From contig CAILUG010000046.1 of assembly GCA_903837345.1 (NCBI GenBank), forward strand, positions 108,430-172,429: a stretch of 64,000 bases of DNA, given 5' to 3'. This stretch comes from an uncultured Gammaproteobacteria bacterium. GTDB taxonomy: Bacteria; Pseudomonadota; Gammaproteobacteria; Pseudomonadales; Pseudohongiellaceae. Each line of letters opens with the position of its first letter. Position 1 is the first letter of the stretch. This document shows positions 27,536 through 39,324 of this stretch, piece by piece. The notes beneath the pieces were generated by a model. The model was not told where the DNA came from. It saw only the letters and a list, made by a program, of their open reading frames with translations, and did not search any database. The position numbers were made by a program, and so were the translations under genes.

Positions 27536-28469
27536 GCCATGGCTGCCACAACGCTACGGACGGGTCGCAGTCGTGATGGGCGGCACCTCCGCCGAGCGCG
27601 GGATTTCATTGATCAGTGGCAATGCGGTGCTTGAATCCTTGCTGCGCAGCAAAGTGGATGCATACGGAATTGATGCAGACAACACCTTGCTGCACCGGTT
27701 GATGAACGACAAGCCGGCACGTGTGTTCCTCATGTTGCACGGGCGTGACGGTGAAGATGGCAAGGTGCAAGGTGCACTTGAATGGATGGGTTTGCCCTAT
27801 ACCGGCAGCGGTGTGCTGGCGTCTGCACTGGCAATGGACAAGATTCGCAGCAAACTGCTGTGGCTGCAGTTGGGCCTTGCCACTGCCGACTATGTCGAAT
27901 TGCATGAGAACTCCGATTTCGCGGGCGTGCTGGACAAGCTGGGTTCCTGTTTTGTGAAGCCGGTTTCTGAAGGTTCCAGTATCGGCATCGGTATCGCTGA
28001 AACTGTCAGCCAATTGCAGACTGCCTGGAGCAAGGCCTTCGAATTCGACACCAATGTCATGGCAGAACGCTGGATACGCGGACGCGAATTCACAGTTACT
28101 TTGCTCGGCGATCAAGTACTGCCCGTTATCGAACTTGAGAGCGCCAACAAATTCTACGATTACGAAGCCAAGTACATTTCCAACGAAACCCGCTATCTGT
28201 GTCCGGCACCGCTGAGTGCCGAAAAGACTGCTGAAGTACAGCAACAGGCGTTGGCCGCCTACCACTCGCTTGGCTGCACCGGCTGGGGCCGGGTCGATGT
28301 GATGCAGGACGCTGACGGCAAGTTCTGGCTGCTGGAAGTCAACACAGCTCCCGGCATGACCAGTCACTCACTGGTGCCAATGTCCGCCAAGGCTGCCGGT
28401 CTCGATTTTGATGCCCTGGTGATGCAGATCCTGCATTCCTCCACAGTGATGGAGGCCGGGCATGGATAG
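27528..28469 (+). CDS. ddl: D-alanine:D-alanine ligase
   Basis: ATP-grasp enzyme that makes the D-Ala-D-Ala dipeptide used by MurF. The 313-residue product starts at ATG 27528, overlapping murC by eight bases. Recognisable parts: [17 protein letters not shown] (N-terminal loop), [25 protein letters not shown] and [17 protein letters not shown]. Its location before ftsQ corresponds to ddlB. The residues that would indicate D-lactate use are not those seen here. Confidence 0.96.
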   Translation: MHEPWLPQRYGRVAVVMGGTSAERGISLISGNAVLESLLRSKVDAYGIDADNTLLHRLMNDKPARVFLMLHGRDGEDGKVQGALEWMGLPYTGSGVLASALAMDKIRSKLLWLQLGLATADYVELHENSDFAGVLDKLGSCFVKPVSEGSSIGIGIAETVSQLQTAWSKAFEFDTNVMAERWIRGREFTVTLLGDQVLPVIELESANKFYDYEAKYISNETRYLCPAPLSAEKTAEVQQQALAAYHSLGCTGWGRVDVMQDADGKFWLLEVNTAPGMTSHSLVPMSAKAAGLDFDALVMQILHSSTVMEAGHG

Positions 28470-29298
28470 AGCGATGTCTCCCGGCGTACACCCCATGCGC
28501 AGACAGGCACCACCGCGTGCAATTGAACGCCTGGAAGTTCCTGATGCCCGGCGCATGACGGTTGGTCGCGTTTTGCTGATGGTGTTCAGTGTGGCGGTGC
28601 TGGGTGCAGCTGGTTTTGGCGTGAATCTGGCGGTGCAGAAAGTCAATTCGCAGAAGATCGAGAAAGTACATATAGAAGGTGTGCTTACTTTCGTCACTGA
28701 AGAACAGATCAAGAACGCAATCGGTGCTGAAGTGAGCGCCAATCTGGTTTCAGTCAATCTTGATCGCATCAAGGAGAAGCTGGAAGCATTGCCCTGGATT
28801 CGCGCCGCGGAAATCCGCCGTCAGTGGCCTGATGCACTCAGCATCACTGTGGAAGAAGAAATTGCGATAGCCCGCTGGGGCAACAAGCAATTGCTCAACC
28901 AGCAAGGCCAGGTATTCCAGCCCGACAACATTGAAGAGCTGCAGCAATTGCCGCTGTTGGTGGGCCCGGACCACAGCGAGTCAAAAGTGATGCGTCAATA
29001 CCAGGAATTCAACCAGTTGCTTTACCCGCTCGGCGTGCGCATCCGTGATCTCACGCTCAACAACAGCGGCTCCTATGAACTCACCCTGACCAATGGGGTG
29101 TGGGTGAAGCTGGGCCGGCAGGATGTGCTGGAACGTCTGCGGCGACTGGTGGTGTTTCTGCAGTCGGAGTACGGCAAGGATATGCAGCAGATAGTGGCAA
29201 TCGATTTGCGTTATCGCAACGGTCTGGCAGTAGCCAGACGCAATGTGCCTAGTGGAAAGACCGAAGCCAGAAAATCGGGAGCGCTGGTAGCGCGATGA
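28462..29298 (+). CDS. ftsQ: Cell division protein FtsQ
   Basis: Bitopic divisome scaffold linking early and late division proteins. The 278 residues have a proline/arginine-rich cytoplasmic N-terminus, one membrane helix (about 34-54), a POTRA domain (about 65-135, beginning IEKVHIEGVLTFVT) and a beta-domain carrying LPLLVGPDHSE. It overlaps ddl by eight bases and precedes ftsA by 33 bases. Confidence 0.95.
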   Translation: MDRAMSPGVHPMRRQAPPRAIERLEVPDARRMTVGRVLLMVFSVAVLGAAGFGVNLAVQKVNSQKIEKVHIEGVLTFVTEEQIKNAIGAEVSANLVSVNLDRIKEKLEALPWIRAAEIRRQWPDALSITVEEEIAIARWGNKQLLNQQGQVFQPDNIEELQQLPLLVGPDHSESKVMRQYQEFNQLLYPLGVRIRDLTLNNSGSYELTLTNGVWVKLGRQDVLERLRRLVVFLQSEYGKDMQQIVAIDLRYRNGLAVARRNVPSGKTEARKSGALVAR

Positions 29299-29331
29299 AA
29301 CAACCAATGATGACAGTGCAGGTACACCAAC

Positions 29332-30567
29332 ATGGCTAACCAGAACAGCAACAACATGATCGTCGGTCTCGACATTGGTACGTCCAAGGTGGTGGCTATC
29401 GTCGGCGAAGTGAATGCTGATGGCAGCCTCAGCATTGTCGGCATCGGCCGGCACCGCTCGCGCGGACTCAAGAAGGGTACGGTCGTCAACATTGAATCGA
29501 CCGTGCAATCCATCCAGCGTGCCATCGAAGAAGCAGAGTTGATGGCAGGCTGCCGCATTCATTCAGTCTATGCCGGCATCGCGGGCAGCCATATCCGCAG
29601 CATGAATTCGCATGGCATCGTGGCGATCCGGGACCGGGAAGTTTATCCGGCCGACATCGAGCGGGTGATCGACGCTGCCCAGGCGGTGGCCATTCCTGCA
29701 GACCAGAAAATCCTGCATATCCTGCCGCAGGAATTCATCATTGATTCCCAGGAAGGCGTCAAGGAACCGCTTGGCATGTCGGGCGTGCGTCTCGAAGCCA
29801 AGGTGCATCTGGTCACTTGCGCCAGCAATGCCTACCAGAACATCGAGAAATGCATTCGACGCTGCGGTCTGGAAGTGGAAGAAATCATTCTGGAACAACT
29901 TGCATCAAGCTATTCCGTGCTCACCGACGATGAGAAGGAACTTGGTGTCTGCATGATCGACATCGGTGGCGGCACCACCGACATCGCAATTTTCACCGAA
30001 GGTGCCATCCGCCATACCGGCGTGATTCCGATAGCCGGAGACCAGGTGACCAATGACATCGCCATGGCTCTGCGCACACCGACTGAATTTGCCGAAGACC
30101 TCAAGATCAAATACGCCTGTGCACTGGCGCAGCTGGCCAGTCCTGACGACATGATCAATGTGCCGGGTGTCGGCGAACGACCTTCGCGTGAATTGTCACG
30201 CCAGGCACTCGCCGATGTGGTGGAGCCGCGCTACGACGAACTGTTTCATCTGATCCAGGCCGAGATCCGCCACAGCGGCTATGCCGATGTGCTGGCGGCC
30301 GGACTGGTGCTGACCGGTGGCACCAGCAAGATGGAAGGTGTGGTCGAGCTGGCAGAAGAAATTTTCCATCTGCCGGTGCGAATCGGCATGCCGACCGAAG
30401 TCAGCGGACTCACCGACATCGTGCGCAATCCCACCTACTCAACCGGTGTTGGGCTCTTGCTGTACGGCATGAAGCATATGCAGCAGCAACAAGGCCGCCA
30501 GCCTGAACGTGAGCCGGCCATCCGCATCTTCGAGAAGGTGAAGAAGTTTTTCATCAGGGAGGATTGA
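29332..30567 (+). CDS. ftsA: Cell division protein FtsA
   Basis: Actin-like ATPase that tethers FtsZ filaments to the membrane and recruits later divisome proteins. The 411 residues show the phosphate-1 loop VGLDIGTSKVVAIVG, the 1C subdomain, the phosphate-2 loop IDIGGGTTDIAIF and the adenosine motif LTGGTSKMEGV. The C-terminal amphipathic helix IRIFEKVKKFFIRE is the membrane-targeting sequence. Confidence 0.98.
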   Translation: MANQNSNNMIVGLDIGTSKVVAIVGEVNADGSLSIVGIGRHRSRGLKKGTVVNIESTVQSIQRAIEEAELMAGCRIHSVYAGIAGSHIRSMNSHGIVAIRDREVYPADIERVIDAAQAVAIPADQKILHILPQEFIIDSQEGVKEPLGMSGVRLEAKVHLVTCASNAYQNIEKCIRRCGLEVEEIILEQLASSYSVLTDDEKELGVCMIDIGGGTTDIAIFTEGAIRHTGVIPIAGDQVTNDIAMALRTPTEFAEDLKIKYACALAQLASPDDMINVPGVGERPSRELSRQALADVVEPRYDELFHLIQAEIRHSGYADVLAAGLVLTGGTSKMEGVVELAEEIFHLPVRIGMPTEVSGLTDIVRNPTYSTGVGLLLYGMKHMQQQQGRQPEREPAIRIFEKVKKFFIRED

Positions 30568-30645
30568 GTGGCAGCAGCCAGATCATGCAGTACCGGGTAA
30601 CAGCAACAACAGCAGTGACGAAGTGCAGGGCAGAAACAGCAAGAA

Positions 30646-30671
30646 GCAGTAACACGCAGTAATGGCAGTAA
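30646..30671 (+). repeat. Three phased GCAGTAA repeats in the ftsA-ftsZ gap
   Basis: GCAGTAA begins at 30646, 30656 and 30665, with related GCAGTAC (near 30586) and GCAGTGA (near 30612) further upstream. The 135-base gap has no reading frame of its own. The roughly 10-base phasing could mark a protein-binding site controlling ftsZ, or simple CAG-rich slippage. Confidence 0.4.
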
Positions 30672-30702
30672 GTGTTTTCAACTATGAGCGGGGGCTTAAC
30701 CA

Positions 30703-31893
30703 ATGAGTATTTTTGATATTGTCGATGAAACATCACAACAGGCTGTGATCAAGGTGATCGGAGTCGGTGGTGGCGGCTGCAACGCCGTGAAACACATGAT
30801 CAGCAAATCCATCGAAGGCGTGGACTTCATTTGCGCCAATACTGATGCGCAGGCGCTGGACAAGCTTGACTGCAGGACCATTCTCAAACTCGGCCCGCAC
30901 GTAACGCGCGGACTGGGTGCAGGCGGACGGCCGGAAATCGGACGGCAAGCAGCGATGGAAGACCGCGAGCGTATCCGCGAAGTGATTGATGGCGCCGACA
31001 TGGTATTCATCACCGCCGGCATGGGTGGTGGTACCGGTACCGGTGCAGCACCGGTGTTTGCCGATATCGCGCGCGAGATGGGCATCCTGTGTGTGGCCGT
31101 GGTCACCAAGCCTTTCAGTTTCGAAGGCCGCAAACGCATGGCGCAGGCAGACCAGGGCATCCGCGAATTGTCGGAACATGTTGATTCGCTGATCACGATA
31201 CCGAATGAAAAACTGATGACAGTGCTGGGCAGCGGCTCTTCACTGCTCGAAGCATTCGGCAAAGCCAACGATGTATTGCTTGGAGCTGTCAAAGGCATTT
31301 CCGATCTGATCACGCGTGAAGGCCTGATCAACGTCGACTTTGCCGACGTGCGTACCGTCATGTCCGAGATGGGCATGGCGATGATGGGCAGTGGTCGTGC
31401 CAGTGGCGAGAACCGGGCACAGGAAGCAGCCGAAGCGGCCATTCGCAGTCCCTTGCTGGAAGATGTGAATCTGCAGGGTGCACGCGGCATTCTGGTCAAC
31501 ATCACTGCCAATGAGAGTCTGACCCTCGGTGAATACTCGCAGGTCGGCAACATCATTTCCGAGTTTGCTTCGGAACTGGCTACCGTGATTGTCGGAACCG
31601 TCATTGATGCTTCCATGGGTGAAGACATCAGTGTCACTGTAGTGGCAACTGGCCTGGCTTCCGCCATGGAGCAGGTGCAGCCGGCTCCGGCACGGGTGGT
31701 GGTGGACAATCCGCCCCGCACCACCAGGCGTCCGGATTACACCGGACTGGATCGTCCGACTGCTTTGCGTCGTCAATCTGCAACAAGACCGGAACCTTCC
31801 CAGCCGCAGACTGTCTATGCCAAGGCTGCAGGCGCTGAAACTGACATGGACTTCCTCGACATCCCTGCCTTTATCCGCAAACAGGCAGATTAG
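30703..31893 (+). CDS. ftsZ: Cell division protein FtsZ
   Basis: Tubulin-like GTPase that forms the cytokinetic ring. The 396 residues contain the GTP signature [10 protein letters not shown], the T7 loop [11 protein letters not shown] and a variable linker. They end in the conserved C-terminal peptide [14 protein letters not shown], which binds FtsA and ZipA. The gene is separated from ftsA by 135 bases and is followed by a long hairpin (31905-31957). Confidence 0.99.
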   Translation: MSIFDIVDETSQQAVIKVIGVGGGGCNAVKHMISKSIEGVDFICANTDAQALDKLDCRTILKLGPHVTRGLGAGGRPEIGRQAAMEDRERIREVIDGADMVFITAGMGGGTGTGAAPVFADIAREMGILCVAVVTKPFSFEGRKRMAQADQGIRELSEHVDSLITIPNEKLMTVLGSGSSLLEAFGKANDVLLGAVKGISDLITREGLINVDFADVRTVMSEMGMAMMGSGRASGENRAQEAAEAAIRSPLLEDVNLQGARGILVNITANESLTLGEYSQVGNIISEFASELATVIVGTVIDASMGEDISVTVVATGLASAMEQVQPAPARVVVDNPPRTTRRPDYTGLDRPTALRRQSATRPEPSQPQTVYAKAAGAETDMDFLDIPAFIRKQAD

Positions 31894-31904
31894 TGGATGA
31901 AACG

Positions 31905-31957
31905 GCCCGCCACCCCGGATTGTCGACCACCGCCCCCGGTCGACAATTCAGGCGGGC
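31905..31957 (+). terminator. Two-part hairpin between ftsZ and lpxC
   Basis: Inner arms ATTGTCGACC (31919-31928) and GGTCGACAAT (31938-31947) pair perfectly over ten bases; outer arms GCCCGCC (31905-31911) and GGCGGGC (31951-31957) add seven more. The following sequence is TTAATCTTT, so the T-run is weak. It probably reduces transcription from ftsZ into lpxC rather than stopping it completely. Confidence 0.6.
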
Positions 31958-32030
31958 TTAATCTTTCCAGTTGGGGCTTCGTCCAGTGTTTGCTAAGATT
32001 CCAAGATTAGGCATAGGTAAAATGAGACTC

Positions 32031-32942
32031 ATGATCCGCCAACGCACACTCAAGAACAGCATCAAAGCCACCGGCATCGGCTTGCACACCGGTGAAAAGG
32101 TGTTCCTGACGTTGCGTCCGGCGCCAGTTGATACCGGTATCGTATTCACCCGCACCGATCTCAACCCCGTCGTCAGCATTCCGGCCCTGGCCGAGAATGT
32201 AGGCGAAACCACGCTTTCATCCACGCTGGTAAAAGGCGATGTGCGCATTTCCACGGTAGAGCATCTGATGTCTGCAATGTCCGGCCTTGGCATCGACAAT
32301 GCCTACGTCGATGTGAGCGCACCGGAAGTGCCGATCATGGATGGCAGTGCCGGTCCCTTTGTGTTCCTGATCCAGTCTGCCGGTATCGAGGAACAGAACG
32401 CTCCCAAAAAATATATTCGCATCACCAAGGAAATCAGCGTCAATCAGGGCGATAAAGTGGTGAAACTGAAGCCTTTCAACGGTTTCAAGGTTGCCTACAC
32501 GCTGTTGTATGACCACCCGGTGCATCGCAAATACACCAAACATGCCTGCATAGATTTCTCCAGCACTTCATTTGTAAAGGAAGTAAGCCGGGCCCGCACT
32601 TTCGGGTTCATGCATGAATTCGAAGAGCTGCGCAATCGCAATCTCGCGCTCGGTGCCAGCATGGATAATGCGGTGGCCATCGGCGACTACCGGGTGCTCA
32701 ATGAAGACGGCTTGCGTTACGAGGACGAATTCGTCAAGCACAAGATTCTGGATTCCATCGGCGATCTTTACCTGCTCGGCAAGACTCTGATTGGGGAGTT
32801 CAGCGGCTACAAATCCGGCCATGCCCTCAATAACTTGTTGTTACGCAAGCTTATTTCCAGCAAGGACTGCTGGGAGATAGTGACTTTCGAAGCGGAAACA
32901 GAAGCCCCCATTTCCTACCTGCGACCAGTCTTTGCAGGCTAA
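32031..32942 (+). CDS. lpxC: UDP-3-O-acyl-N-acetylglucosamine deacetylase LpxC
   Basis: Zinc deacetylase catalysing the committed step of lipid A synthesis. The 303-residue form starts [15 protein letters not shown] as in relatives; ATG 32022, three codons earlier, has a better-spaced AGG and is an equally good start. Zinc and catalytic residues lie in [23 protein letters not shown] and the final GHALNN. Position after ftsZ is canonical. A typical short C-terminal tail, where FtsH acts in E. coli, is present. Confidence 0.97.
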   Translation: MIRQRTLKNSIKATGIGLHTGEKVFLTLRPAPVDTGIVFTRTDLNPVVSIPALAENVGETTLSSTLVKGDVRISTVEHLMSAMSGLGIDNAYVDVSAPEVPIMDGSAGPFVFLIQSAGIEEQNAPKKYIRITKEISVNQGDKVVKLKPFNGFKVAYTLLYDHPVHRKYTKHACIDFSSTSFVKEVSRARTFGFMHEFEELRNRNLALGASMDNAVAIGDYRVLNEDGLRYEDEFVKHKILDSIGDLYLLGKTLIGEFSGYKSGHALNNLLLRKLISSKDCWEIVTFEAETEAPISYLRPVFAG

Positions 32943-33027
32943 AGAGTTTTTCTGCTATCTTCGGCCCATTGTGTCTGCTGGCTAACGTTGCCGGCGGTTT
33001 TGGGAATCCGGTTTACTCCATAAAAAA

Positions 33028-33957
33028 ATGAAAATCATCTTCGTTGATGCCAGACATGGCGCCTCCAGATCCATCACTGTCAAAGGTTGGACCAGGATTG
33101 CGCTCAGCCTTTGCCTCGTAGGTCTGCCGATGCTGATCGGCTATGGGGCTTATCTGGTAGCAGAAGCGCGCGGTGCCAAAGTTTCCCGTGATGCCACTGC
33201 CGAGTCCTGGATCGAATCGTTGCGTGAACAAACCGCCGATCTGGCCAAAGTAAAAACCGATACCTACAGTCGTATCGAAGCGTTGACCATCCGTCTGGCC
33301 AACTTGCAGGCGCGGTTGGTCCGGCTTGATGCCTTGGGCGAAAAGCTGTCCGGTGTCGCCGGCTTGCCTGCCAAGGATTTTGCTTTCAATGCTGATCCTT
33401 CTGTCGGTGGCCCGGAAGTACCGGATGGAACCAAACTTACTGATCTGGATCTGAAAGACGAAATCGGATCCCTGGAAAAACGTATAGCCCAACGTCAGCG
33501 TCAGTTGGAGATGCTGAACTCCGTGATGACGGAACGACACACGCTTGCCGAGTTCAGTGTGTCAGGCCGGCCGATTGTGGGCGGCTATGTCAGTTCGGAA
33601 TATGGTCGTCGTCTTGATCCTTTCACCGGCAATCTTGCGGTACACCAGGGCATGGATTTCAATACCGGCCGTGTGGGTGAAGATGTATTTGCACTGGCAG
33701 GCGGTGTCGTCAACTTTGCCGGCACCAAGGAAGGCTATGGCCAGATGGTGCAAATCGACCACGGCAATGGTTATGAAACCCTTTATGCGCATGACCAGAA
33801 ACTGCTGGTAAAAGAAGGTGATGTGGTCAAGAAAGGCCAGATCATAGCGCTGTCCGGTACTTCCGGCCGTTCCACAGGTCCGCATGTGCATTTTGAAGTG
33901 CACAAGAACGGCCGTGTAGTCGATCCCGCCTCGTATATCCACAGCACCATCCGCTGA
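33028..33957 (+). CDS. M23 family peptidoglycan metallopeptidase, membrane-anchored
   Basis: Predicted periplasmic endopeptidase or regulator of cell-wall hydrolysis. The 309 residues have a cytoplasmic stub, one membrane helix (about 24-46), a coiled-coil stretch (about 60-100 and 145-170) and a C-terminal LytM domain. Zinc ligands are His206 and Asp210 (HQGMD) and His288, with the catalytic-type His286 in HVHFEV, so the enzyme looks active rather than EnvC/NlpD-like and degenerate. Many gammaproteobacteria carry an M23 protein just before secA where enterics have secM. Confidence 0.9.
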   Translation: MKIIFVDARHGASRSITVKGWTRIALSLCLVGLPMLIGYGAYLVAEARGAKVSRDATAESWIESLREQTADLAKVKTDTYSRIEALTIRLANLQARLVRLDALGEKLSGVAGLPAKDFAFNADPSVGGPEVPDGTKLTDLDLKDEIGSLEKRIAQRQRQLEMLNSVMTERHTLAEFSVSGRPIVGGYVSSEYGRRLDPFTGNLAVHQGMDFNTGRVGEDVFALAGGVVNFAGTKEGYGQMVQIDHGNGYETLYAHDQKLLVKEGDVVKKGQIIALSGTSGRSTGPHVHFEVHKNGRVVDPASYIHSTIR

Positions 33958-34065
33958 CTTTTCCGCCCTTGCGGCGGCACTCATGATTCGAGGCCTATGT
34001 GCCTCTGCTGCTGATTTCCTGTTTTCCAAATTCCACTTTATTCATTTGCATACGCGGTAACCCAT

Positions 34066-36828
<2,763 letters not shown>

Positions 36829-36830
36829 CC

Positions 36831-38048
36831 ATGGCAGTGGGTAGTGGCGAATTGGGAACACTGCATGGTGTCGCCGGCATACGGATGGCAGCCGTGTCGG
36901 CGGGGATCAAAAAGCCAGGCCGGCTGGATGTAGTGGTGTTTGAGCTGGCGAGTGGCAGCGTTGTTGGCGGTGTGTTCACCAGCAATGCGTTCTGCGCAGC
37001 ACCGGTCACACTTTGCAAGCAGCACCTGGCACAGACTGCACCGCGCTATTTCCTGGTCAATACCGGCAATGCCAATGCCGGTACCGGTGAGGCCGGCCTG
37101 CTGGCAGCCCAGAGTTGTTGTGATGCATTGGCACGCGCCGCCAGCGTGCAAACCAGTGCAGTATTGCCGTTCTCGACCGGCGTAATCGGTGAGTTGCTGC
37201 CTGCAGCCAAAATCAATGCTGTAGTCAGCTCAGCGCTGACCGGACTCAACAACAGCGATTGGGAAAAAGTTGCGCGCGGCATCATGACTACCGATACCCG
37301 GCCCAAGGCTGCTTCCCGTCAGTTGCAGCTGGCGGGCAATACGGTAAACATCACCGGCATCGCCAAAGGTGCCGGCATGATCAAGCCCAACATGGCGACC
37401 ATGCTGGGTTATGTATTCACCGATCTTGGCATGAGTGCACCGGGAGTGCAGAGTGCAACAAGACAGGCAGCGGATCTTTCGTTCAACCGCATCACCGTGG
37501 ATGGCGATACCTCGACCAACGATTGCTGCATGCTGGTGGCCACTGGCCAGAGCGGCGTGCAGTTTGATGCACTAACTGCCGCCGACCAGCAGCGATTTAC
37601 CGCTGAATTACAGGCTGTTTTCATCGATCTTGCCACCGCGATCATTCGTGATGGAGAGGGCGCTACCAAGTTTGTGACGATAAGGATCGAGGGTGGAGCC
37701 ACCGTGCAGGAATGTCTGCAGGTTGGCTATGCCATTGGCGAATCACCGCTGGTGAAGACTGCACTGTTTGCTTCGGATCCGAACTGGGGACGCATTCTTG
37801 CAGCGGTTGGTCGCGCCGGTCTGGACAAGCTGCAGCTCGATAAAATTGAAATCCGGCTTGATGACGTGATCATTGTCCACAATGGCGCCCGTGCTGCCAG
37901 TTACACGGAAGCCAATGGGCAGGCAGTGTTTGCAAAGCCGGAATTCAGCATCACCGTCAGGCTTGGACGCGGCAACTGTAACGAGACCCTGTGGACCTGC
38001 GATTTTTCGCACGATTACGTCACCATCAATGCCGAGTATCGCACTTGA
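36831..38048 (+). CDS. argJ: Bifunctional glutamate N-acetyltransferase / amino-acid acetyltransferase ArgJ
   Basis: Arginine biosynthesis enzyme that recycles the acetyl group from N-acetylornithine to glutamate. It is an Ntn-type protein that self-cleaves; the site lies in GAGMIKPNMATML, with the nucleophilic Thr after MA. The 405-residue product starts at ATG 36831, three bases after secA. Other family landmarks are NTGNANAGTG and SDPNWGRILAA. The secA-argJ-mutT order is that of Pseudomonas; E. coli lacks argJ. Confidence 0.96.
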   Translation: MAVGSGELGTLHGVAGIRMAAVSAGIKKPGRLDVVVFELASGSVVGGVFTSNAFCAAPVTLCKQHLAQTAPRYFLVNTGNANAGTGEAGLLAAQSCCDALARAASVQTSAVLPFSTGVIGELLPAAKINAVVSSALTGLNNSDWEKVARGIMTTDTRPKAASRQLQLAGNTVNITGIAKGAGMIKPNMATMLGYVFTDLGMSAPGVQSATRQAADLSFNRITVDGDTSTNDCCMLVATGQSGVQFDALTAADQQRFTAELQAVFIDLATAIIRDGEGATKFVTIRIEGGATVQECLQVGYAIGESPLVKTALFASDPNWGRILAAVGRAGLDKLQLDKIEIRLDDVIIVHNGARAASYTEANGQAVFAKPEFSITVRLGRGNCNETLWTCDFSHDYVTINAEYRT

Positions 38049-38464
38049 GTCAAATCCGTGTTGCTGCCGGGGTGATATTCAATGCCGGCAATGAAGTGTT
38101 GCTGGCCTTGCGACCTCTGCATAAACATCAGGGGGGATTGTGGGAATTCCCGGGTGGCAAGGTCGAGGCTGGTGAAAAGGTCGAGGCCGCGTTGGCGCGG
38201 GAACTGCTGGAAGAACTCAATATTGTTGTTGGACAAGCCGAGCCCTTGCTGGTTACTGAACACGATTATGGTGACAAGCAGGTAGTGCTGGATGTGTGGG
38301 TCGTACGCAAGTTCAGCGGCGATCCGCACGGCAGGGAAGGACAGAGCCTGCGGTGGGTGCCCGTGGCCGAACTGGCAGGCTACCGGTTCCCCAAGGCCAA
38401 TGAAATCATCGTCGCCAGGCTTTTGGCCGATTCATTGAAGCAATCTGACAAGGAATCAACATGA
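38045..38464 (+). CDS. mutT: 8-oxo-dGTP diphosphatase MutT
   Basis: Nudix hydrolase that removes oxidised dGTP from the nucleotide pool. The Nudix box is intact (GGKVEAGEKVEAALARELLE and the following EEL). The frame is open to 37991, but that part is a shadow of argJ. The likely start is TTG 38045, whose TTGA overlaps the argJ stop, giving 139 residues beginning LSQIRVAAGVIFN as in the family. The stop overlaps the ATG of the next gene. Confidence 0.94.
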   Translation: MSQIRVAAGVIFNAGNEVLLALRPLHKHQGGLWEFPGGKVEAGEKVEAALARELLEELNIVVGQAEPLLVTEHDYGDKQVVLDVWVVRKFSGDPHGREGQSLRWVPVAELAGYRFPKANEIIVARLLADSLKQSDKEST

Positions 38465-39312
38465 GAGGAAGCCGGTTTATTCGCTGGTTGCTCAACATGG
38501 AGGTCGCTGAACAGCCGCCTGCCTCCGTTGTTCCCGCGCATCTGCAACAAGTTGCCGGCGAACTCGCCTGGCGCTGCAACATCTGCGGAACCATGAATTG
38601 CTGCCTGGCAGGAACCATGGACCGTGAAACCGGTGACTGCATGCATTGTGGTGCTGTCATGCGATACCGTTCGATAGTGGCAGTCCTGACGGAACGCTTG
38701 TTTGGCAAGGTACAGATTCTTGCTGAAATTGCACCCAGTCCCCAATTCACCGGGGTCGGCATGAGTGATGATGATCGCTATGCGAACCTGCTGGCGGAAA
38801 AATTCTCCTATACCAATACCTTCTATCACTGCGAGCCGCTGCTCGACATCACCAGGCCGTCGCCACGATGGCTGGGCGTCAATGACTTTGTCATAACTTC
38901 CGATGTGTTCGAGCATGTGCCGCCGCCGATCCAGCAATCCTTCGACAATTTGTTCTCGTTGCTCAAGCCTGGCGGCGTAGTGGTGTTTTCAGTGCCGTTC
39001 AACCTGGAAGCCGCCACCAGGGAGCACTACCCGAACCTTCATGATTTCAGGATCGTGCAGGAAGAGAGTGGCGATTGGGTGCTGCACAATGTGACAAAAG
39101 CCGGAGTCAGCGAAGAATTCCGCAACTTGCTGTTTCATGGCGGCCCCGGTTCCACACTGGAACTGCGTGTGTTCTGCCGCGCGGCGCTGGAGCGCCATTT
39201 GCTGGACGCCGGTTTCACTGATCTGCGACTGCACAGCGAATCCCGCTTTGAGCACGGTATCTTCTGGCTGCATCCATTCAGCCTGATGGTCTCTGCACGC
39301 CGTCCCGGCTGA
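38461..39312 (+). CDS. Class I SAM-dependent methyltransferase with N-terminal zinc knuckles
   Basis: A 283-residue protein. The N-terminal segment has two CxxC pairs (CNICG at about 39 and CMHCG at about 60) followed by MRYRSIVAV, a zinc-ribbon arrangement seen before certain type-11 methyltransferases. The methyltransferase core is visible as FVITSDVFEHVPPP (motif II/post-II) and LLKPGGVVVFSVPF (motif III). A standard GxGxG motif I is replaced by EIAPSPQFTGVG, as in that subfamily. The substrate is unknown. It is coupled to mutT by a four-base overlap and opens the accessory block between mutT and yacG. Confidence 0.78.
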   Translation: MRGSRFIRWLLNMEVAEQPPASVVPAHLQQVAGELAWRCNICGTMNCCLAGTMDRETGDCMHCGAVMRYRSIVAVLTERLFGKVQILAEIAPSPQFTGVGMSDDDRYANLLAEKFSYTNTFYHCEPLLDITRPSPRWLGVNDFVITSDVFEHVPPPIQQSFDNLFSLLKPGGVVVFSVPFNLEAATREHYPNLHDFRIVQEESGDWVLHNVTKAGVSEEFRNLLFHGGPGSTLELRVFCRAALERHLLDAGFTDLRLHSESRFEHGIFWLHPFSLMVSARRPG

Positions 39313-39324
39313 CGCGCAGAACCG

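Noticed and set aside
32943..34065. secM, the secretion monitor upstream of secA in enterics
   Set aside because: The gene before secA is a 309-residue M23 peptidase. No arrest-peptide-like sequence is seen before secA.
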